From Neocallimastix lanati (nom. inval.) (Eukaryota > Neocallimastigomycota > Neocallimastigomycetes > Neocallimastigales > Neocallimastigaceae), in NCBI GenBank assembly GCA_016946835.1, contig JACVTC010000041.1:1152501-1216500 (forward strand): 64,000 nt of DNA, read 5' to 3'. Below, piece by piece: positions 14,891 to 29,154 of this stretch; position 1 is the first letter of the stretch, and each line of letters starts with the position of its first letter. Made by a program: the position numbers and the translations under genes. Under the pieces are notes generated by a model. The model saw nothing but the letters and a program-made list of their open reading frames with translations, was not told the DNA's origin and did no database searches.

Positions 14891-15106
14891 ACTTTTTCTT
14901 ATCAACAATAGCAATTTTATCTAAATCCACGTTACAGAAATATTTATATTCATCAGCAGAATATTTGCCTATTTGATTAACCATAGACGATAATTGTTGT
15001 TTACATCTATCCAATTTTTCAATAATGATATTTCTTGTCTAAAATTATTTTGTTAAATAATAATAATAATTTGAATTATTGTATTAATAATAATAAATAT
15101 TCAATG

Positions 15107-15141
<35 letters not shown>

Positions 15142-15977
15142 AATTATTCTATTAATATAATACATTGTTATAGTACCTTTTCAAATTCTGAATAAATTTC
15201 ATTACTTAATAATTTATTCATGTTAATTAAATCATTAATTTCTTCTTTATTTTTTTCCTTTGAAGAAAATTTTTTATTTTTATATTTATTAAATTATTGA
15301 GAAATTTTAATATTATCATTTTATCATTTTTTTTAGTATAAATTATTAATAATATTTACTAATTGAGTTTCAGAAAGATCTATAAAATTTATCTTTGTTT
15401 TAATTTCATTCCATTCTTTGTTTAATTTATTATAAGATTTCTCTATATCATCATTATAATTTTCCAAAAACGAAATCATATATTCATTGTTTTTTTGCTC
15501 TATTTTCTTATCAACATAGAGTCTAAAATAGTTAAGATATAAAATATTTTTAATTAATGAAATTAAAATACATATAATTTAATAAATAAATATTATTATT
15601 ATTATATATTTATCTATTATTTTTACTATAATACATTACTTTTTCAAATTTATATCAGATTGAGAAGATTCAATTTTTTTACCAATTTTTTCCTTTAATT
15701 CATTGCATTCTTTTAACAATTCTTCAGATTTATTTAATAAATCTTCAGTATTTATAAAAATTTTTACATGATCTTCTGATATAGCCTATATATATTATTA
15801 TTATTATTTATAGTGACAATTTGAAAATATATATCAATAAACTTAAATTTTATTAAATCTATGTTAAATGAAAAAAAAAAAAAAAAAAATTATTTTTACA
15901 TTTAAGACTTTTTGAACTTTACTATTTGAATCATAAAAACCTTTATCATTTTTATCTTTTATTAATCTAGTGTTATA

Positions 15978-16008
<31 letters not shown>

Positions 16009-16362
16009 AGCTCATTATAATTATTTAAATAAATAAATAAATATAAATTTATATATATTATAAACAAACTTCAAACGTATAGGATCATTTTCAATAGATT
16101 CATTCATTTCTTGAAATTTGCCTTTTGATTCTTTTGTTAAAGAAAACATGATATTTAATATTTCACTTCCAGATGCCTTATTAATAATATTCTGAAAATA
16201 AAAAAAAAAAAAGAAAAAAAAAAAAAAAATATGATTTGATTATTTATTAATTACTATATTTTAATTATTAATAATAAATAATACCAAAATAAATTATTTA
16301 TACCTCCACTTCTGATGATATATTATTATAACTAATTAATATATTTTAATAAATGTTAATAT

Positions 16363-16398
<36 letters not shown>

Positions 16399-17912
16399 CT
16401 TATTGCATATAAAATATAAAACATTATACTTACTCTTTATTATATATTTTATCACATATATTTCTTATTCTAATCTAATGATAAGTATGTTGTTATTTAT
16501 CATTAATATTAATTTAACAAAATAAATATTTATTTAAAATACATATATAATATTAATAATTACTTCATTTGATGATTTTAATACTTCTTCATTTTTTCTT
16601 TTTAATTTGTAGCAGTATTTAATTTGTAGCAGTATTTTAATATAATTAGTACTTAAATCATATATATGTTAATATAATGATATAATATCAAATAAAATAA
16701 TTAAAATACTTTAATTCAGCTTTTTTCATTTTTAATTCATTTAAAAAAAGTTTATATTTTTTAATTACTTCTGAATATTGTATACATTGATTTTGATAAC
16801 ATTCCTGTATATATATTCTTTTTTTCAAAAGTTCATTATTATTTTTATTATCTTCGATTTCTTTACCTATATTTAAATACATTGAATTTTTAAGTAATAA
16901 AAAATAATAATTATTATAAATAATAATAATTTTTAAATTAGTTATTATAACTCTATTGTTTTATTTTATTTTATTTTATTTTATTTTACTTTATTATTTA
17001 TTTATTTATTTATTATTTATTTATTTATTTTTTATCAATATATATTACCATTTTGGACTATTAAAGCACTCAATTTTTCACATTTTTTAGTTTGAACATC
17101 AATTTTTAATTTCAAAGTTTTAATTGATTGCTTTAAGTCTTTAATTTGAGCAATTAATTTTTTCCTCTCTTCTTTTTCTTTTCTATATAATGTTTGCGTT
17201 CGATAAAGACTTGTTGTTTTTCTTTATTATTATATTAAATGTTTATTATATTAAAATGTTTCTCTTAACAAAGTATTTAACATATATATATTTATATACC
17301 TATTTATTGTTAATGAATGATTTACTGATTTCGCTAAAAGAGTTTGAACCTTTTTAATATCACTTTTTTATACAAAAATGAAATTAATTAAATAATTATA
17401 TATATTAATTAATTAATCAATTTAAATAATTATTAAATATATTAATAAATGATTTAACTAATATACATACCTTTCTTTTTTTACATGAGTTACTAAAAAT
17501 TGAAATAAAGGTAGCAAATTATGCTTACATAAACTATAAACATATATAATTATATATATTAATAATTTAATATAAATAATAGAATAAAAATAAATAATTT
17601 TAGTAAATACTATTTTCAAAATCGAAATTTCATTTCATTTAATAAAATGTATAAATGGGACAAAAATATTATTTATTAATAAATTCAATTTCATAATTTT
17701 ATAATTTAATTGAAATTTATTGACTTCTTAAGAATTTTTATATTTAGCATTTTATTTTACTTTTTTAAATCTACTTCTGAAATTTGTGAAGAATTATCTG
17801 CAATATATAAATCATTCTGATATGGATATCCCAAGTCTTTTGCCCATTCAATAATTTTTTCTTCAATGGGAATTTCATTTTTTTTTTTATTTTTCGTATT
17901 TAATGTTGTCAT
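13848..17912 (-). CDS. HAUS5: Augmin-like complex subunit 5 (HAUS5/AUG5) candidate, coiled coil, 19 exons
   Basis: Augmin binds spindle microtubules and recruits gamma-tubulin for branching nucleation (known for the family). Nineteen exons, from 17761-17912 down to 13848-13935, join in frame to 649 residues; animal HAUS5 has a similar length. Identification rests on the N-terminus. A small domain (EEKIIEWAKDLGYP) is followed by LCKHNLLPLFQFLVTHVKKE and DIKKVQTLLAK. This matches the HAUS5/AUG5 pattern of an LC/CRG box, a W/F-x-FL segment, then V-K-S-E-x-x-V-x-x-I-R. The rest (about 95-600) is predominantly coiled coil with Lys/Glu-rich heptads, as expected. Exons are very small (28, 34 and 41 bases among them), with introns of roughly 50-250 bp. 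The 17-base string TACTGCTACAAATTAAA occurs twice in a row in one intron (16606-16640). I first suspected a kinetochore NDC80-type protein, but the N-terminal box fits augmin better. The gene is solid; the family name is moderate. Confidence 0.68.
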
Positions 17913-18559
17913 CTTTCATTATATATTTGTGTGCTACTTAATATATTTAGCTACTTAATATATTTACTATTAGATATTTTATATATCAAATATATATTTT
18001 TAAATTATTATAAATAAACTTCCAATTAGATTTTTAATTTTTTATTTTTAGAAAAAAAAAAAAAAAATGAAGTATTAATTATTATAATAATAATTAATTT
18101 TTAATTTTATTGAACTATTAATAATTAAAAAAATCATTATTTTTGATTAAAATCACGTGATTATTATATTGATATGACCTTTATGTGCAATAATTTATAA
18201 GCAGTGGGTTTTAAATAATGGTAGTTAAGTAAATTTTATTAATAAAATTTTAATATTCGTACAATTAAAATAATAATTCTAATTCCTGAAGTCTTCTATT
18301 TCTAATATAAATAATTTAATCTATTTATAAGAAATAGGTAATATATTAATTATATATTCTAATATATAGAACTATATAAATTTTATATGAATTAAAGTAT
18401 TATAATTATAAAAATACATATTGAAATAAAATAACATAAAATAATTATTATCAAAAAGATATAAATTTAATATTTAATAATTATTAACAAATATGTTACT
18501 ACACATATTTGTTTTATATCAATATATTTATTCATTTATATAAATTATATTCTTATATT

Positions 18560-18717
<158 letters not shown>

Positions 18718-18739
18718 GTATTTAATTTTATTATACCAT

Positions 18740-19860
18740 TGATATTGAATTTATCTAAGACATCTCTTATAATATATGATTTATATATATCATTTATGAT
18801 GGAAGTTTTTCTCTTGAAGGGTGATATTATCTCAATTTTTGTGAATACCTCTTATACATTGGGTTTTACATCACCTTCAATTATAATCCTCTTTGATGAT
18901 TAACACTAACTTTTATATATATCCGCTTTGTAGTTTTAGCGATAACTATCATTATTAAATTTTAATTATGTATTGGGGTACTTGATGAATAATAATCTTG
19001 GGGTATTAAAATTGATTTCGTTCATAACTAATTATTTTATTTTATCCATTTAAACTTATTAGTAAATAGTGTAAATTATTCATAATTTATTAAAATCCAG
19101 TATTTTAGTTAATTTCTTCTTGAAAGCTAATTTTTGCTAATTTTTTCTATTCGATTCTTTTTATTTACATACAATTATTTTTATTAATCAGTACAAATAA
19201 TCAGTTAAGTAACTTTCCTTTAATTTTTTATGTTCTTTATTTTATGTTTCCTATTCCTCCCTAATATCTAAATTTATAAAAGAATTTGATGCATTTGAAT
19301 TTTCTCATCATTAAAATATTAATGATAGTTTAATAATTATAATTTCTTGAATACTTTGTAATCAATATGTATAATTTGTATATAGATAACCATCATCTAT
19401 TTGTATATAACTTAGGGTAACATTTATTATTTTATTATACCTTTTATCACGAAAGTTTGTATTATGATTATATTATATTTCGAAATTTTATTTTATTTTC
19501 CAATTTTTTTTTTTTTTTAATTTTTTTTAATTTTTTTTTTATTAGTTATAACAAGAGTCGATTTCCTTCTTATAAATATTAGCATTTTTTCTCTCAAACT
19601 TATTGACTGGAGTAATACGACCAGCTTCAATAGTCTACGATAAAGAGTAAAGAATAATATTTTTAATAATTTCAGCAAATTTTAAATTGTTAGCAAAAAC
19701 GATTGATTGTAGATTCTTTAATACTGAACAAACATGTTTTCCACAATCTCAAACTTCACCTTGAGGTTAAAGAAGGTTTAGTAATGTAAGATAATTAGAT
19801 TCTGTAATATTAACTAATCAATATTCATAAATGAATTACCTACTTCTCCTTCAATAACAC
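18740..19860 (-). pseudogene. Decayed coding-like sequence, unidentified
   Basis: This stretch is less AT-biased and less repetitive than its surroundings. On the minus strand several short open pieces look protein-like: CGKHVCSVLKNLQSIVFAN and TIEAGRITPVNKFERKNA at about 19560-19750, and FTKIEIISPFKRKTSIINDI near 18790-18860. They are interrupted by many stops and lie in different frames. Intron-split genes are the rule here, but I could not find a set of splice sites that joins these pieces. I read it as a degraded gene or mobile-element fragment of unknown family. Confidence is low. Confidence 0.3.
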
Positions 19861-20081
19861 CATATATATATAATTAAATTAAAGTTAATTTAATATTATA
19901 TGTTACATTATTATTTAATATATTATTATATAATTGAAAAAGTTATAACTGAATTGTTGAAATCATTGAAATTGAAATATAATTCAGTTGTTATTTCAAT
20001 ATAACATATTTATTTATTAATTTTATTAATCAACTAACTAATAATCATTATAATATTATAAAACTTAAATTCAATAAATTG

Positions 20082-20125
<44 letters not shown>

Positions 20126-21222
20126 AAGATTTATTCAATATTTTATAATCATTGCTATTAATACAATCCACTATATTTGTTTTTATTATATAATTATATA
20201 TACATATAATATTTAAATTCAAATAGATAAACGAAAATTGTATTGATATATTATATATATAATTGAAAGTCATAATATTATATATATATATATAATAAAT
20301 AATATACCTTTCAAAAAAATTATTGCTAAATTTATTATAAAATGACTTTAATATTATAATTAATACAAAATAAATTATTAATGTTTCTTTGAAAATGTAT
20401 TTCTATCTGAATTAACTACAAGCATTTCCTTATTTAGAATTTCTACATAATTTCATATCTTTTTTTTAATGATAATTAAAGTTTTATTATACATAAAATA
20501 TAATTACCTAAAGGATTAGATTTAAAATATTATCTAATAATAGTATATAAAATTTTACATTGTTTTAGCTTTATTGTCATTTATTATCATTTATTAATAT
20601 TTAATTATTATTAAAACTATTATCAAAACAATTAAGAGCACTTTCATTAATTATTATTAATTAACTTTTTATGTTATTTAACAATTTGCTGGTTTATATT
20701 AATAGTTAACTTTTTTTAATATTAAAATGGTAAATATGTATAATTTAAAAAAAAAAAAAAAAATATAGAAGCCTAAATTTATTAAGAAATATTATTATAA
20801 AACATAAAATTAATAAAAAAAAATAATATAAAATAAAAAAAAATTAAATTTGTAAATAATATAAGCAATTACACTATATGAATAAACTAATTCTAATATT
20901 TAATTAAATAATTGGAAAATTTTTATATTATTTATATATAATTATGAATATATACACATATATTTAGTATATGCATGTTCATTATTTTATCATTTATTAT
21001 TATTTTATTTATAATTAAAAAATTAAAATAAAAAAAAAATTATAATAAAAATGATTTATAAATTAATTAAATTATTTATAATAGTTAAAATAAAAATTTA
21101 TGTCAATTATATATAAAAAGAATTAAAAAATTTTATAATATTCTAATTTAAATTATTTAAACAGTTTTTTCTTTTTTTTTTTTTTTTTAAAAAAAAAAAT
21201 TTAATAATTAAATATCATGTCC

Positions 21223-21498
21223 TTATTCATGATTTCTTTGAATAAAGAAAGGTGGTACAATAATACCATAGCCATTATATTTTATAATTCTTCTTTTACT
21301 ATTAATTATCTTTTTCTTTAATTTTTGAAGTTTTTTTGGATCACAGAACGGACATAAATACCTTTTTTTTAATATTATTTTAATATTATTTTTTTAATAA
21401 CAAATATTTAATATTAATTTTTTTTTTTTTTTGTAAAATATATAAAAGTAGATTGAAAAACTAAATTTGCAATCAAAAATTTTTTATATTTTTGTTTA

Positions 21499-21529
<31 letters not shown>

Positions 21530-21801
21530 AGATAAACTTTATTTTCTAAATTAATTTAATATTAAATAAATTAAAAATTAAGATTAACTTACTTAGCATC
21601 GGAATGCTCACATAAACTTTGATATTTTTCATCATCTAAATCTGAATCACAATCCACATCAATCCATCTTTTATTAATTATTAAATTATTAATCAATTAA
21701 TTAATTAATAATATGTAATATAATAAATAATTTTATTATTTATTAAAATTAATAAATATGTAAATATGTATATATATATATATATATATATGAATTTATA
21801 T

Positions 21802-21837
<36 letters not shown>

Positions 21838-24800
21838 ATATATATATGTATATATCATATAAAAATAAATGTTTATATTATTTACCTATCACAATTATCA
21901 CAGCAAATCATGCTAATATCACTATCATGTTCTTTATAACAACGGAAACATATTGGACAGAATCTTTTGGATTTAAAATGTTCATAACAAACATTACAGA
22001 AAGTAGCTATATAGATTTGATGATGGTTATCATGAGTACCTTCATTATCAATAGTAACTTCTTTGTTTGTATCTTTATTTATATAAGTTACAGCATGTTT
22101 CCAATCTGTTGATGGTTGATTAATATCTTTTCTTGTCATCATATTTGTATTTAATTCCTTATTCGGTTTATTTGAATGACATGAAGCACAAACTAAATTT
22201 ATTATATTGAAATTTTAAATATTTATATTTAATTTGATTAATATTACAATAATAAATTAAATAAATTAAATTTAATAAAAATATATATTGTATATATAAT
22301 TATATAGAAATGTACATTGCTTTTCATTTAATATATTATTTTTTACTAAATATTTACCTGCACATTGTTGACAAACCCATAATCCTTCTGGTAATTTTTC
22401 CAATTTTGGAACCAAACAATATGTATGGTAACCACGGTCACAAAGATCACAAAAAAGTAATTTACCTTCATCACCAGCCTTATTACATTTCAAACAAAGT
22501 TTACAATCATTACATTGCCAAGAATAACTTTTAATTAATTTATATTAATAAATGATTGTATAATTTTATTATTATTAATATATTTAATAATTTTAAATTT
22601 TATATTATTATATATAATGAAATGAAATAATTAAAAAAATTTTTTTCATTTCATTTCATTACATTACATTATATCATTTGATTATCAATATGATTATTAA
22701 TAATTACATATATGTGTTTATATTTTATTCTAACCTTAAAATTTTTGCTATCATGTATGGATCATAAATATCACAACAACAGGGATGTTGATTTCTATGA
22801 CATACCGAACATTTAATTACCATATTTCTAGGTTGAATAGATGGATCAATTTTATCATGGAGTTGTTCAGGAGGATCAACTGATTGGCAATGAACACAAA
22901 CATCTTCATTTAATGGAGATATAATTTCATGATCATCATCATCATTTACAACGTCAACAATCTCATCTTCATTATTAGATGTCTTTTTTTGATCCATTAT
23001 CATAGTATCATCCTCTTGTTTTAGTTTTGAAGATTCATATCCATCATTTTCTTCTTCATTATCATAATATGTTTCATAACTTTCACGTTTTGGTCTACCT
23101 CTTCTAGCTGGTCTACCACGCCTTTTTCTTTTCATATCTTCTAATGTAACAGATTTTATAGTTGGTGTTGATGCTATTGAACTTGTATCATTTAATGAAT
23201 CATGATGAGATCTAAATCTATGACCATGCCTACCTCTTGAAACAGGAGGAGAGGGTGACATTCTAAATTTTTGGAAATATGGATTTGCAATATAATCGCC
23301 ATGTACACTAAAAAATTCAACAATAATAATAATTATAATAATAATAGCAATTAATATATATATATTAATAAACATTAATTTATGATAATAGTAAAAGAAT
23401 TAAATAAATAAAACTTCAAATTTATTTTTTTTATGTAAAATTTCTTTATTTTATATATAGAAAGAACCAACTTACTTTCCAATAAACTAATTTATTTATT
23501 GAAAACAATAATAAATATTTATATGAATATATATATGTATATATATATATTTAATTAATTATTCAAATTTTATGTATCAATAATTACAAAAATATTTAAA
23601 ACAATAAAAAATTTTATATATTAATATACTTCAGGAACATTTGGTTTTATTTCAATAATTTTGTTAACAGTATTAGATGAAATATATTCTTCCTCTAAAT
23701 TTTGTATATCATCATTTGGTTTAAATCTTGGATATCTATTTATATTTATATTATATTATAAAGTTACATTTAATTTCAATTTGATAAAAAAAAAAAAAAG
23801 TTGGTAAGTATATATATACTGAATTTTATATATTTTCAATTATAAATAAATAATATAAATACATATACAGTAAAAATAATATAAAATTTTTAATAAACTT
23901 TTATAAAATTATTTTAATTACATTGAATATAATCCTTGGTATTGTCCATCCATAAGTGCAAATGGATATTGTGTATAATCTTCTTTAAGAACAATTTCCC
24001 ATTGCCCTTTATTACTTTTATCATTAACAGGATGATAAGTAGCAGAATAATCATCAGAATAGAAATGAAGATTAAAGTCTTTCTTAGTTGGTATAGAATT
24101 ATTTGATAAATTATCTTTCTTTTTTTCTAAAGATGGTTCCACCATATCAATACGTTGAGCTACTTGATTTATTTTTGTATGAATATCAAAAAATGAATTT
24201 TTTCGTGATTTTTGAATTGCAATATTATATTCAGCAGCAGATTGATATAGTGTTTGAAGGAAATATTCTTTCGCTGAAAGAAGATTAGTGACATTAGTTG
24301 TAGATTTATGATGACCATGATAATTATGTGAGTGTGAGGGATGACGAGCATGACTAGAACCCTGGGTATAATGTGAATTAGCTAATGTTGATCCCATATA
24401 ATGTGGGGTTTGTGATGTTGAACTCATTTCTTCATCCTTGGTATCATCTGTTTCCATACCAGAAGCTATATCATCATGATTAGTATGAATATGATACTTA
24501 TCATTATGATTTGGATTAGAAACATAATAATCATCTATTATTGGTCTACCATTAAAAATAATATCATGACCTAATTGTTGAAAAATATTTCTAGCAGTAC
24601 ATATACCACTTGATCTATTTCTTAATAAATTATTCATGATACCATTATCACAAAGATAATTTCTATCATCCTGATTGGTCCAGAGGCGTCTAACCCCGGG
24701 ATATTTTGTTAAAAATAAATATGAATCTTTATATCCTATTTGTTTGGCTGCATCTAGTGTAAACATATAAATTCTTGTTGGTGAACGATGTGGAAGAATA

Positions 24801-24961
24801 AATGTACGTACATTATATTTTCTTCCTATAATATTATGTCATATAATATATATGAATATTTATTAATAATAAGAATATATATATATATATATATATATAT
24901 AACATAATTATTTATTTAACAAAAAATTTTTAACTTATATTAAATAAATTTTGGATTCTTC

Positions 24962-25006
<45 letters not shown>

Positions 25007-25007
25007 A

Positions 25008-25040
<33 letters not shown>

Positions 25041-27045
25041 TATTACATGTTATTTTATATATATTATTTTATAAAAAATTAATAATTATAAAATGCAATA
25101 TAAAAATTTTTTTATTTTAAACTAATTTATCAATAAATAGTATAATTATATTATTTTATTTTCAATATTTTAATAATAATGTATTATAATTATAATAATA
25201 AAATTACCATCTTTAAGAACACCATCAATATCTACTTTTTCATCACCCTTTGGATCTGATATTTCTTCTTCCAATATCATTTCTTCAGTCATTTCTTCTT
25301 CTTCATGTCTTCTTTGTGCTAAGGCTAAATGTGATCTTGGATTTATATGATGATGATGAGTTATATTTGAATTTCTGCCTTTTTTTGGTCTACCTCTATG
25401 TTTCTGGTTTCATTACGATGATTTAACATATACATTTTGATTATGATAATTTTATAAATATTTTCATTAAATGTAAATAAATAAAAATATATATATATAT
25501 ATATGAATGATAATGATTATAGAATTTTCATAAAAAAAAAATAATATATAGAATAATAATAATTATAATATTTTCATTAATATATATATATAGTTTATAA
25601 TAATAATTTAATAAAAAACAAATAAATATGTAATATATTTCATTCTATTAGTTTAATTTGATAATATTTAATATTATATCATTTTTATTTATTATTATAT
25701 ATTTATTTTTAATTAGAATTATAATACTTTAATACTAATATTGAAATCATAACTATTAATATAATATAGATCAGTTCTTAATAAAAATTTTAAAAATTTA
25801 AATTAACTAATATTATTTAAAAGAATTTTTCTTTATTAAAAACTTTAAACTAACCTTGGCTTCAGTTTCTGATTCTATTTTAATTTCTTTATCCTGAGGT
25901 ATATTATCTGATTTATCTATTGATGATATTGAATCGATATTTGATGGTGTTTCTTTTTGTTCAGTAGTTATTGATTGTTCTGTCTCATAAACTTCAGTAG
26001 TTTTTGATTCATCTTTACTCTCATTCATTGTTTTACTATCTATTGATTCTTTTTTCATTTTCTTTTTAATTGATTTTGGTGGTCTTCCTCTTGGTTTTGG
26101 TTTTTCATTTTCTATATCATTATCTTTATTTAATGAACCTTTTTTTATTGGAGATAATAAAATCTCATTATCTTCTATATTCTTTTTATTATGTTGTTTT
26201 GACGTGGAATCATTTTTCTTTTTTCCTTCTTGACTTTCTGGATTATTTGATGTTGCTGAGTTGTTAATAATTTTTAATATTGCTTCTTTTTTAGATTCGA
26301 CGCTTATATCTTTTTTATTTTCACTATGTTTCTTTTTATTTTTGCCAGTTATTTCCTTACCATTATCATTTTTATTATCTTCATTATTTTTCTTTTCTTT
26401 TTTACTTTTTTCTTTGTCGGGTGATAATACAAGTATTTTTTTTTCTTTTTTTGGTGAAGATTGTTTTTTATTGGAATCAAAATCATTTTGTATTTCTGAA
26501 TTTACTGTTGCTGAATTAGGTGACGTACCTTTCTTTCTTTTATCATTTTTAATTTGAATTATAAATTTTTCTTTCTTCTTTTTAACATTAGTATTTTTAA
26601 TTTGAATTATGATTTTTTCTTTTTTTTCTCCATTTGATGAATCATCATTTTCATTTTCACTACTATGGCTACTACTAGTATGTCCACTATAACTACTATG
26701 ACTGCTATAACTATGACTATGCTTATGAGTATGCTTATGATTAGTATTATATCTATCATCACCTTTTGCTGAATGATCAGCCGTAGATGATGGAGATGTT
26801 AAATTATCTGTATTTAAAATAATTTTTTTCTGTCTTTTGCTTGGTTTACTTATAGATTCTATTTCGGCAGGTATTGCTGATCTCTGTCGTTTTTTCACTT
26901 TTTTTTTATTATTATTATTATAATGAAGTTCAAATTTAAAATCAAATTAAGGAATATTAAATATATGTATCTATAAAATATTAATTCTATAATAATTTTA
27001 TATATTATATATTAAAATATTGCTTCAAACTAGATACTTACTCAT
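21223..27045 (-). CDS. SWI/SNF-RSC subunit: AT-hooks, RSC7/Swp82 domain, double PHD finger and a third PHD (11 exons)
   Basis: Probable base-module subunit of a SWI/SNF- or RSC-type nucleosome remodeller. Exons: 27042-27045 (ATG plus one base), 25855-26897, 25208-25403, 23922-24825, 23630-23735, 23476-23486 (11 bases), 22735-23307, 22358-22527, 21886-22192, 21593-21667, 21223-21361. They join in frame to 1175 residues. Order: a Lys/Ser-rich basic region with AT-hook RGRPPK (about 270) and RGRPKK (about 352). The RSC7/Swp82 (CRC_subunit) domain starts at DGRKYNVRTFILP (about 414), with GYKDSYLFLTKY, TARNIFQQLG and GRPIIDDYY. Paired AT-hooks lie at 817-830. A DPF-type double PHD finger spans 891-1001 (CVHC, CSVCHRNQHPC, SWQCNDCKLC, LLFCDLCDRGYHTYC, LWVCQQC). 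A third PHD at 1068-1137 ends the protein. Yeast Rsc7 and Swp82 lack PHD fingers, whereas animal BAF45/PHF10 subunits carry the DPF pair. The reading frame closes only with the microexon. Confidence 0.87.
23476..23486 (-). other. 11-base microexon of the RSC7-like gene
   Basis: It is flanked by an acceptor (AATTAG) and a strong donor (GTAAGT). The exon before it ends in phase 0 and the exon after starts in phase 2, so the 11 bases are exactly what is needed to restore frame. They give the junction residues PEFIGNVHGDY. Without it the PHD half is out of frame with the RSC7 half. Confidence 0.75.
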
Positions 27046-27650
27046 TGTACAAAGTATAATATAAATTATTAAATTTAACTGTAATAACAAAAATCTAATT
27101 TAATATATTCAAAATTAATTAAACAATAATATAAATAAAATATGAAAAAAGAAGTTAATATTATATCCTTTCTACAGTATATACATAAATATATTCAAGT
27201 AATTATTAAAGTACGAAACAAAAAAAATTTAAATTAATCTTTGATTTAAATAATCTTCAAATTCATGAACCACTTATAGAAATTCATTTCTTTAAGTAAT
27301 ATAATTTCCAAATTTTATCTTTATCATATAATTACTATTATTAATTAAATAAATAAATAAATATCATTATATGTATATTATATTAATATTGATATTCATT
27401 AATTATATTGAAAACATTCAATTAATTTTAAATATAAATTTCATTAAAATTTCTGAGAATTTGAAAGATTAAATAAAACAATGCATATATCCATTTTAAT
27501 TAATTTTAATTTTTAAGTTCACAATTTTGAAACATACTTTTTTATTATTTTTTATATACTTCTATATTATTAAATGTATTAAAATGTATATGTATAATAT
27601 TAAATATATATAAAATTATATTAAATATTTTGCATTCCTGTACATAATAT

Positions 27651-27726
<76 letters not shown>

Positions 27727-29032
27727 GCAATAATAATAATATTAATAAAAAGGATATACATATTGAGGTTGAACAAAAATGAAATTTCTACTTGATGAAA
27801 TTAACATGAATTTCCAAATTGCAAAATTAATAATTACAATATTCAAATAATGAATTTACGATATTTAATTCTTTAATTATAAAAGAAAATAGACATTTTC
27901 ATCTGACATTTATATATATAATGTAATCTTCTTTATAAAATATTAAACAAATATAAAAGTATATTTTTTCTATTTACCAATTTTATTAAATTTATTAATT
28001 TTAGCATATATAGAAATGCAAATTTAATACATAAAGTATTCACAAATATGATAAATATTTGATATATAAAATATAAAAACCATAATAATAGGTTTTTTTT
28101 ATTAAACTTTTAATTTTTTAATATTATTTTTTTATGAAATTTTTTGAAATAAAAAATTTATATAAAAGTATTAATAAATAATAAATCAATTTAATAAATA
28201 AGTTTTATTTATTTATAACATTATATACATTTAATTAGTATATATTAAATATATAAATATATATATATTAATATAATTTATAAAAATATTTCCAGTTTGA
28301 AAATCGATATAAAAAAAAAAAATTATATACATAATAATTAATATGATAATAAAATAAAAATAAATGTTAATCAAGTTTCATTTACTTTTTTTTTATTTAT
28401 TACATATTATAATATATTACAATTTATATATGTTAAATAATTTATTAATAAAAGTATAATACAAATATATTTATTTTCTGACTGATATCTATTTATTTTT
28501 ATTATTTTCCATATATTGAAATTCACAAAATTTGTCCAATTTTTATTCATTATATTCAATTTTTATTTTATTCTATTATCCAAAAAAAAAAAAAATAAAA
28601 ATAAAAAAAAAAAGTAAAAATAATAATAATAATAATAATTATATTAATAATATAATAATAAATAATATAAAATAAAAAATAAATTTTATTGATTGATATT
28701 ACTTATTAAAGATTTTGTTTTTTTAAAGCCTTTATTAATTATAAAAAATATATTATCCAAAAGTACTTTTATATGTATTTTTACAACATTAATTATTAAT
28801 ATATAAAAAATTATATATACCTTTATTTTTATTATTTAACTAATTAAATATCTTTTTTTTAATAAATATTTTTAATCTTTTAATATCAGTTTTTATTTTA
28901 TTTTATTCAATCTGTACTTCATATTTATATTTCTTTTATTTATTTCATTAAAAAAAATAATAACTATTTTAATGAAAAAAAAAATAATAAATTTACTACT
29001 TCATTTTATATTAATCATTCTAACAATGTTTT

Positions 29033-29076
<44 letters not shown>

Positions 29077-29154
29077 ATATGATCTAATACTTGTTTAATG
29101 TTTAATTATAATTAATCAAATTTTTTTTTTGTTAATTTTTTTTAATATTTCCCC

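Noticed and set aside
13848-17912. NDC80/kinetochore coiled-coil protein
   Set aside because: The N-terminal domain lacks the NDC80 calponin-like motifs and fits the HAUS5/AUG5 box better.
22310-22534. Plus-strand open frame opposite the PHD exons
   Set aside because: Shadow of the minus-strand zinc-finger exons. The Cys/His pattern and splice sites are on the minus strand.
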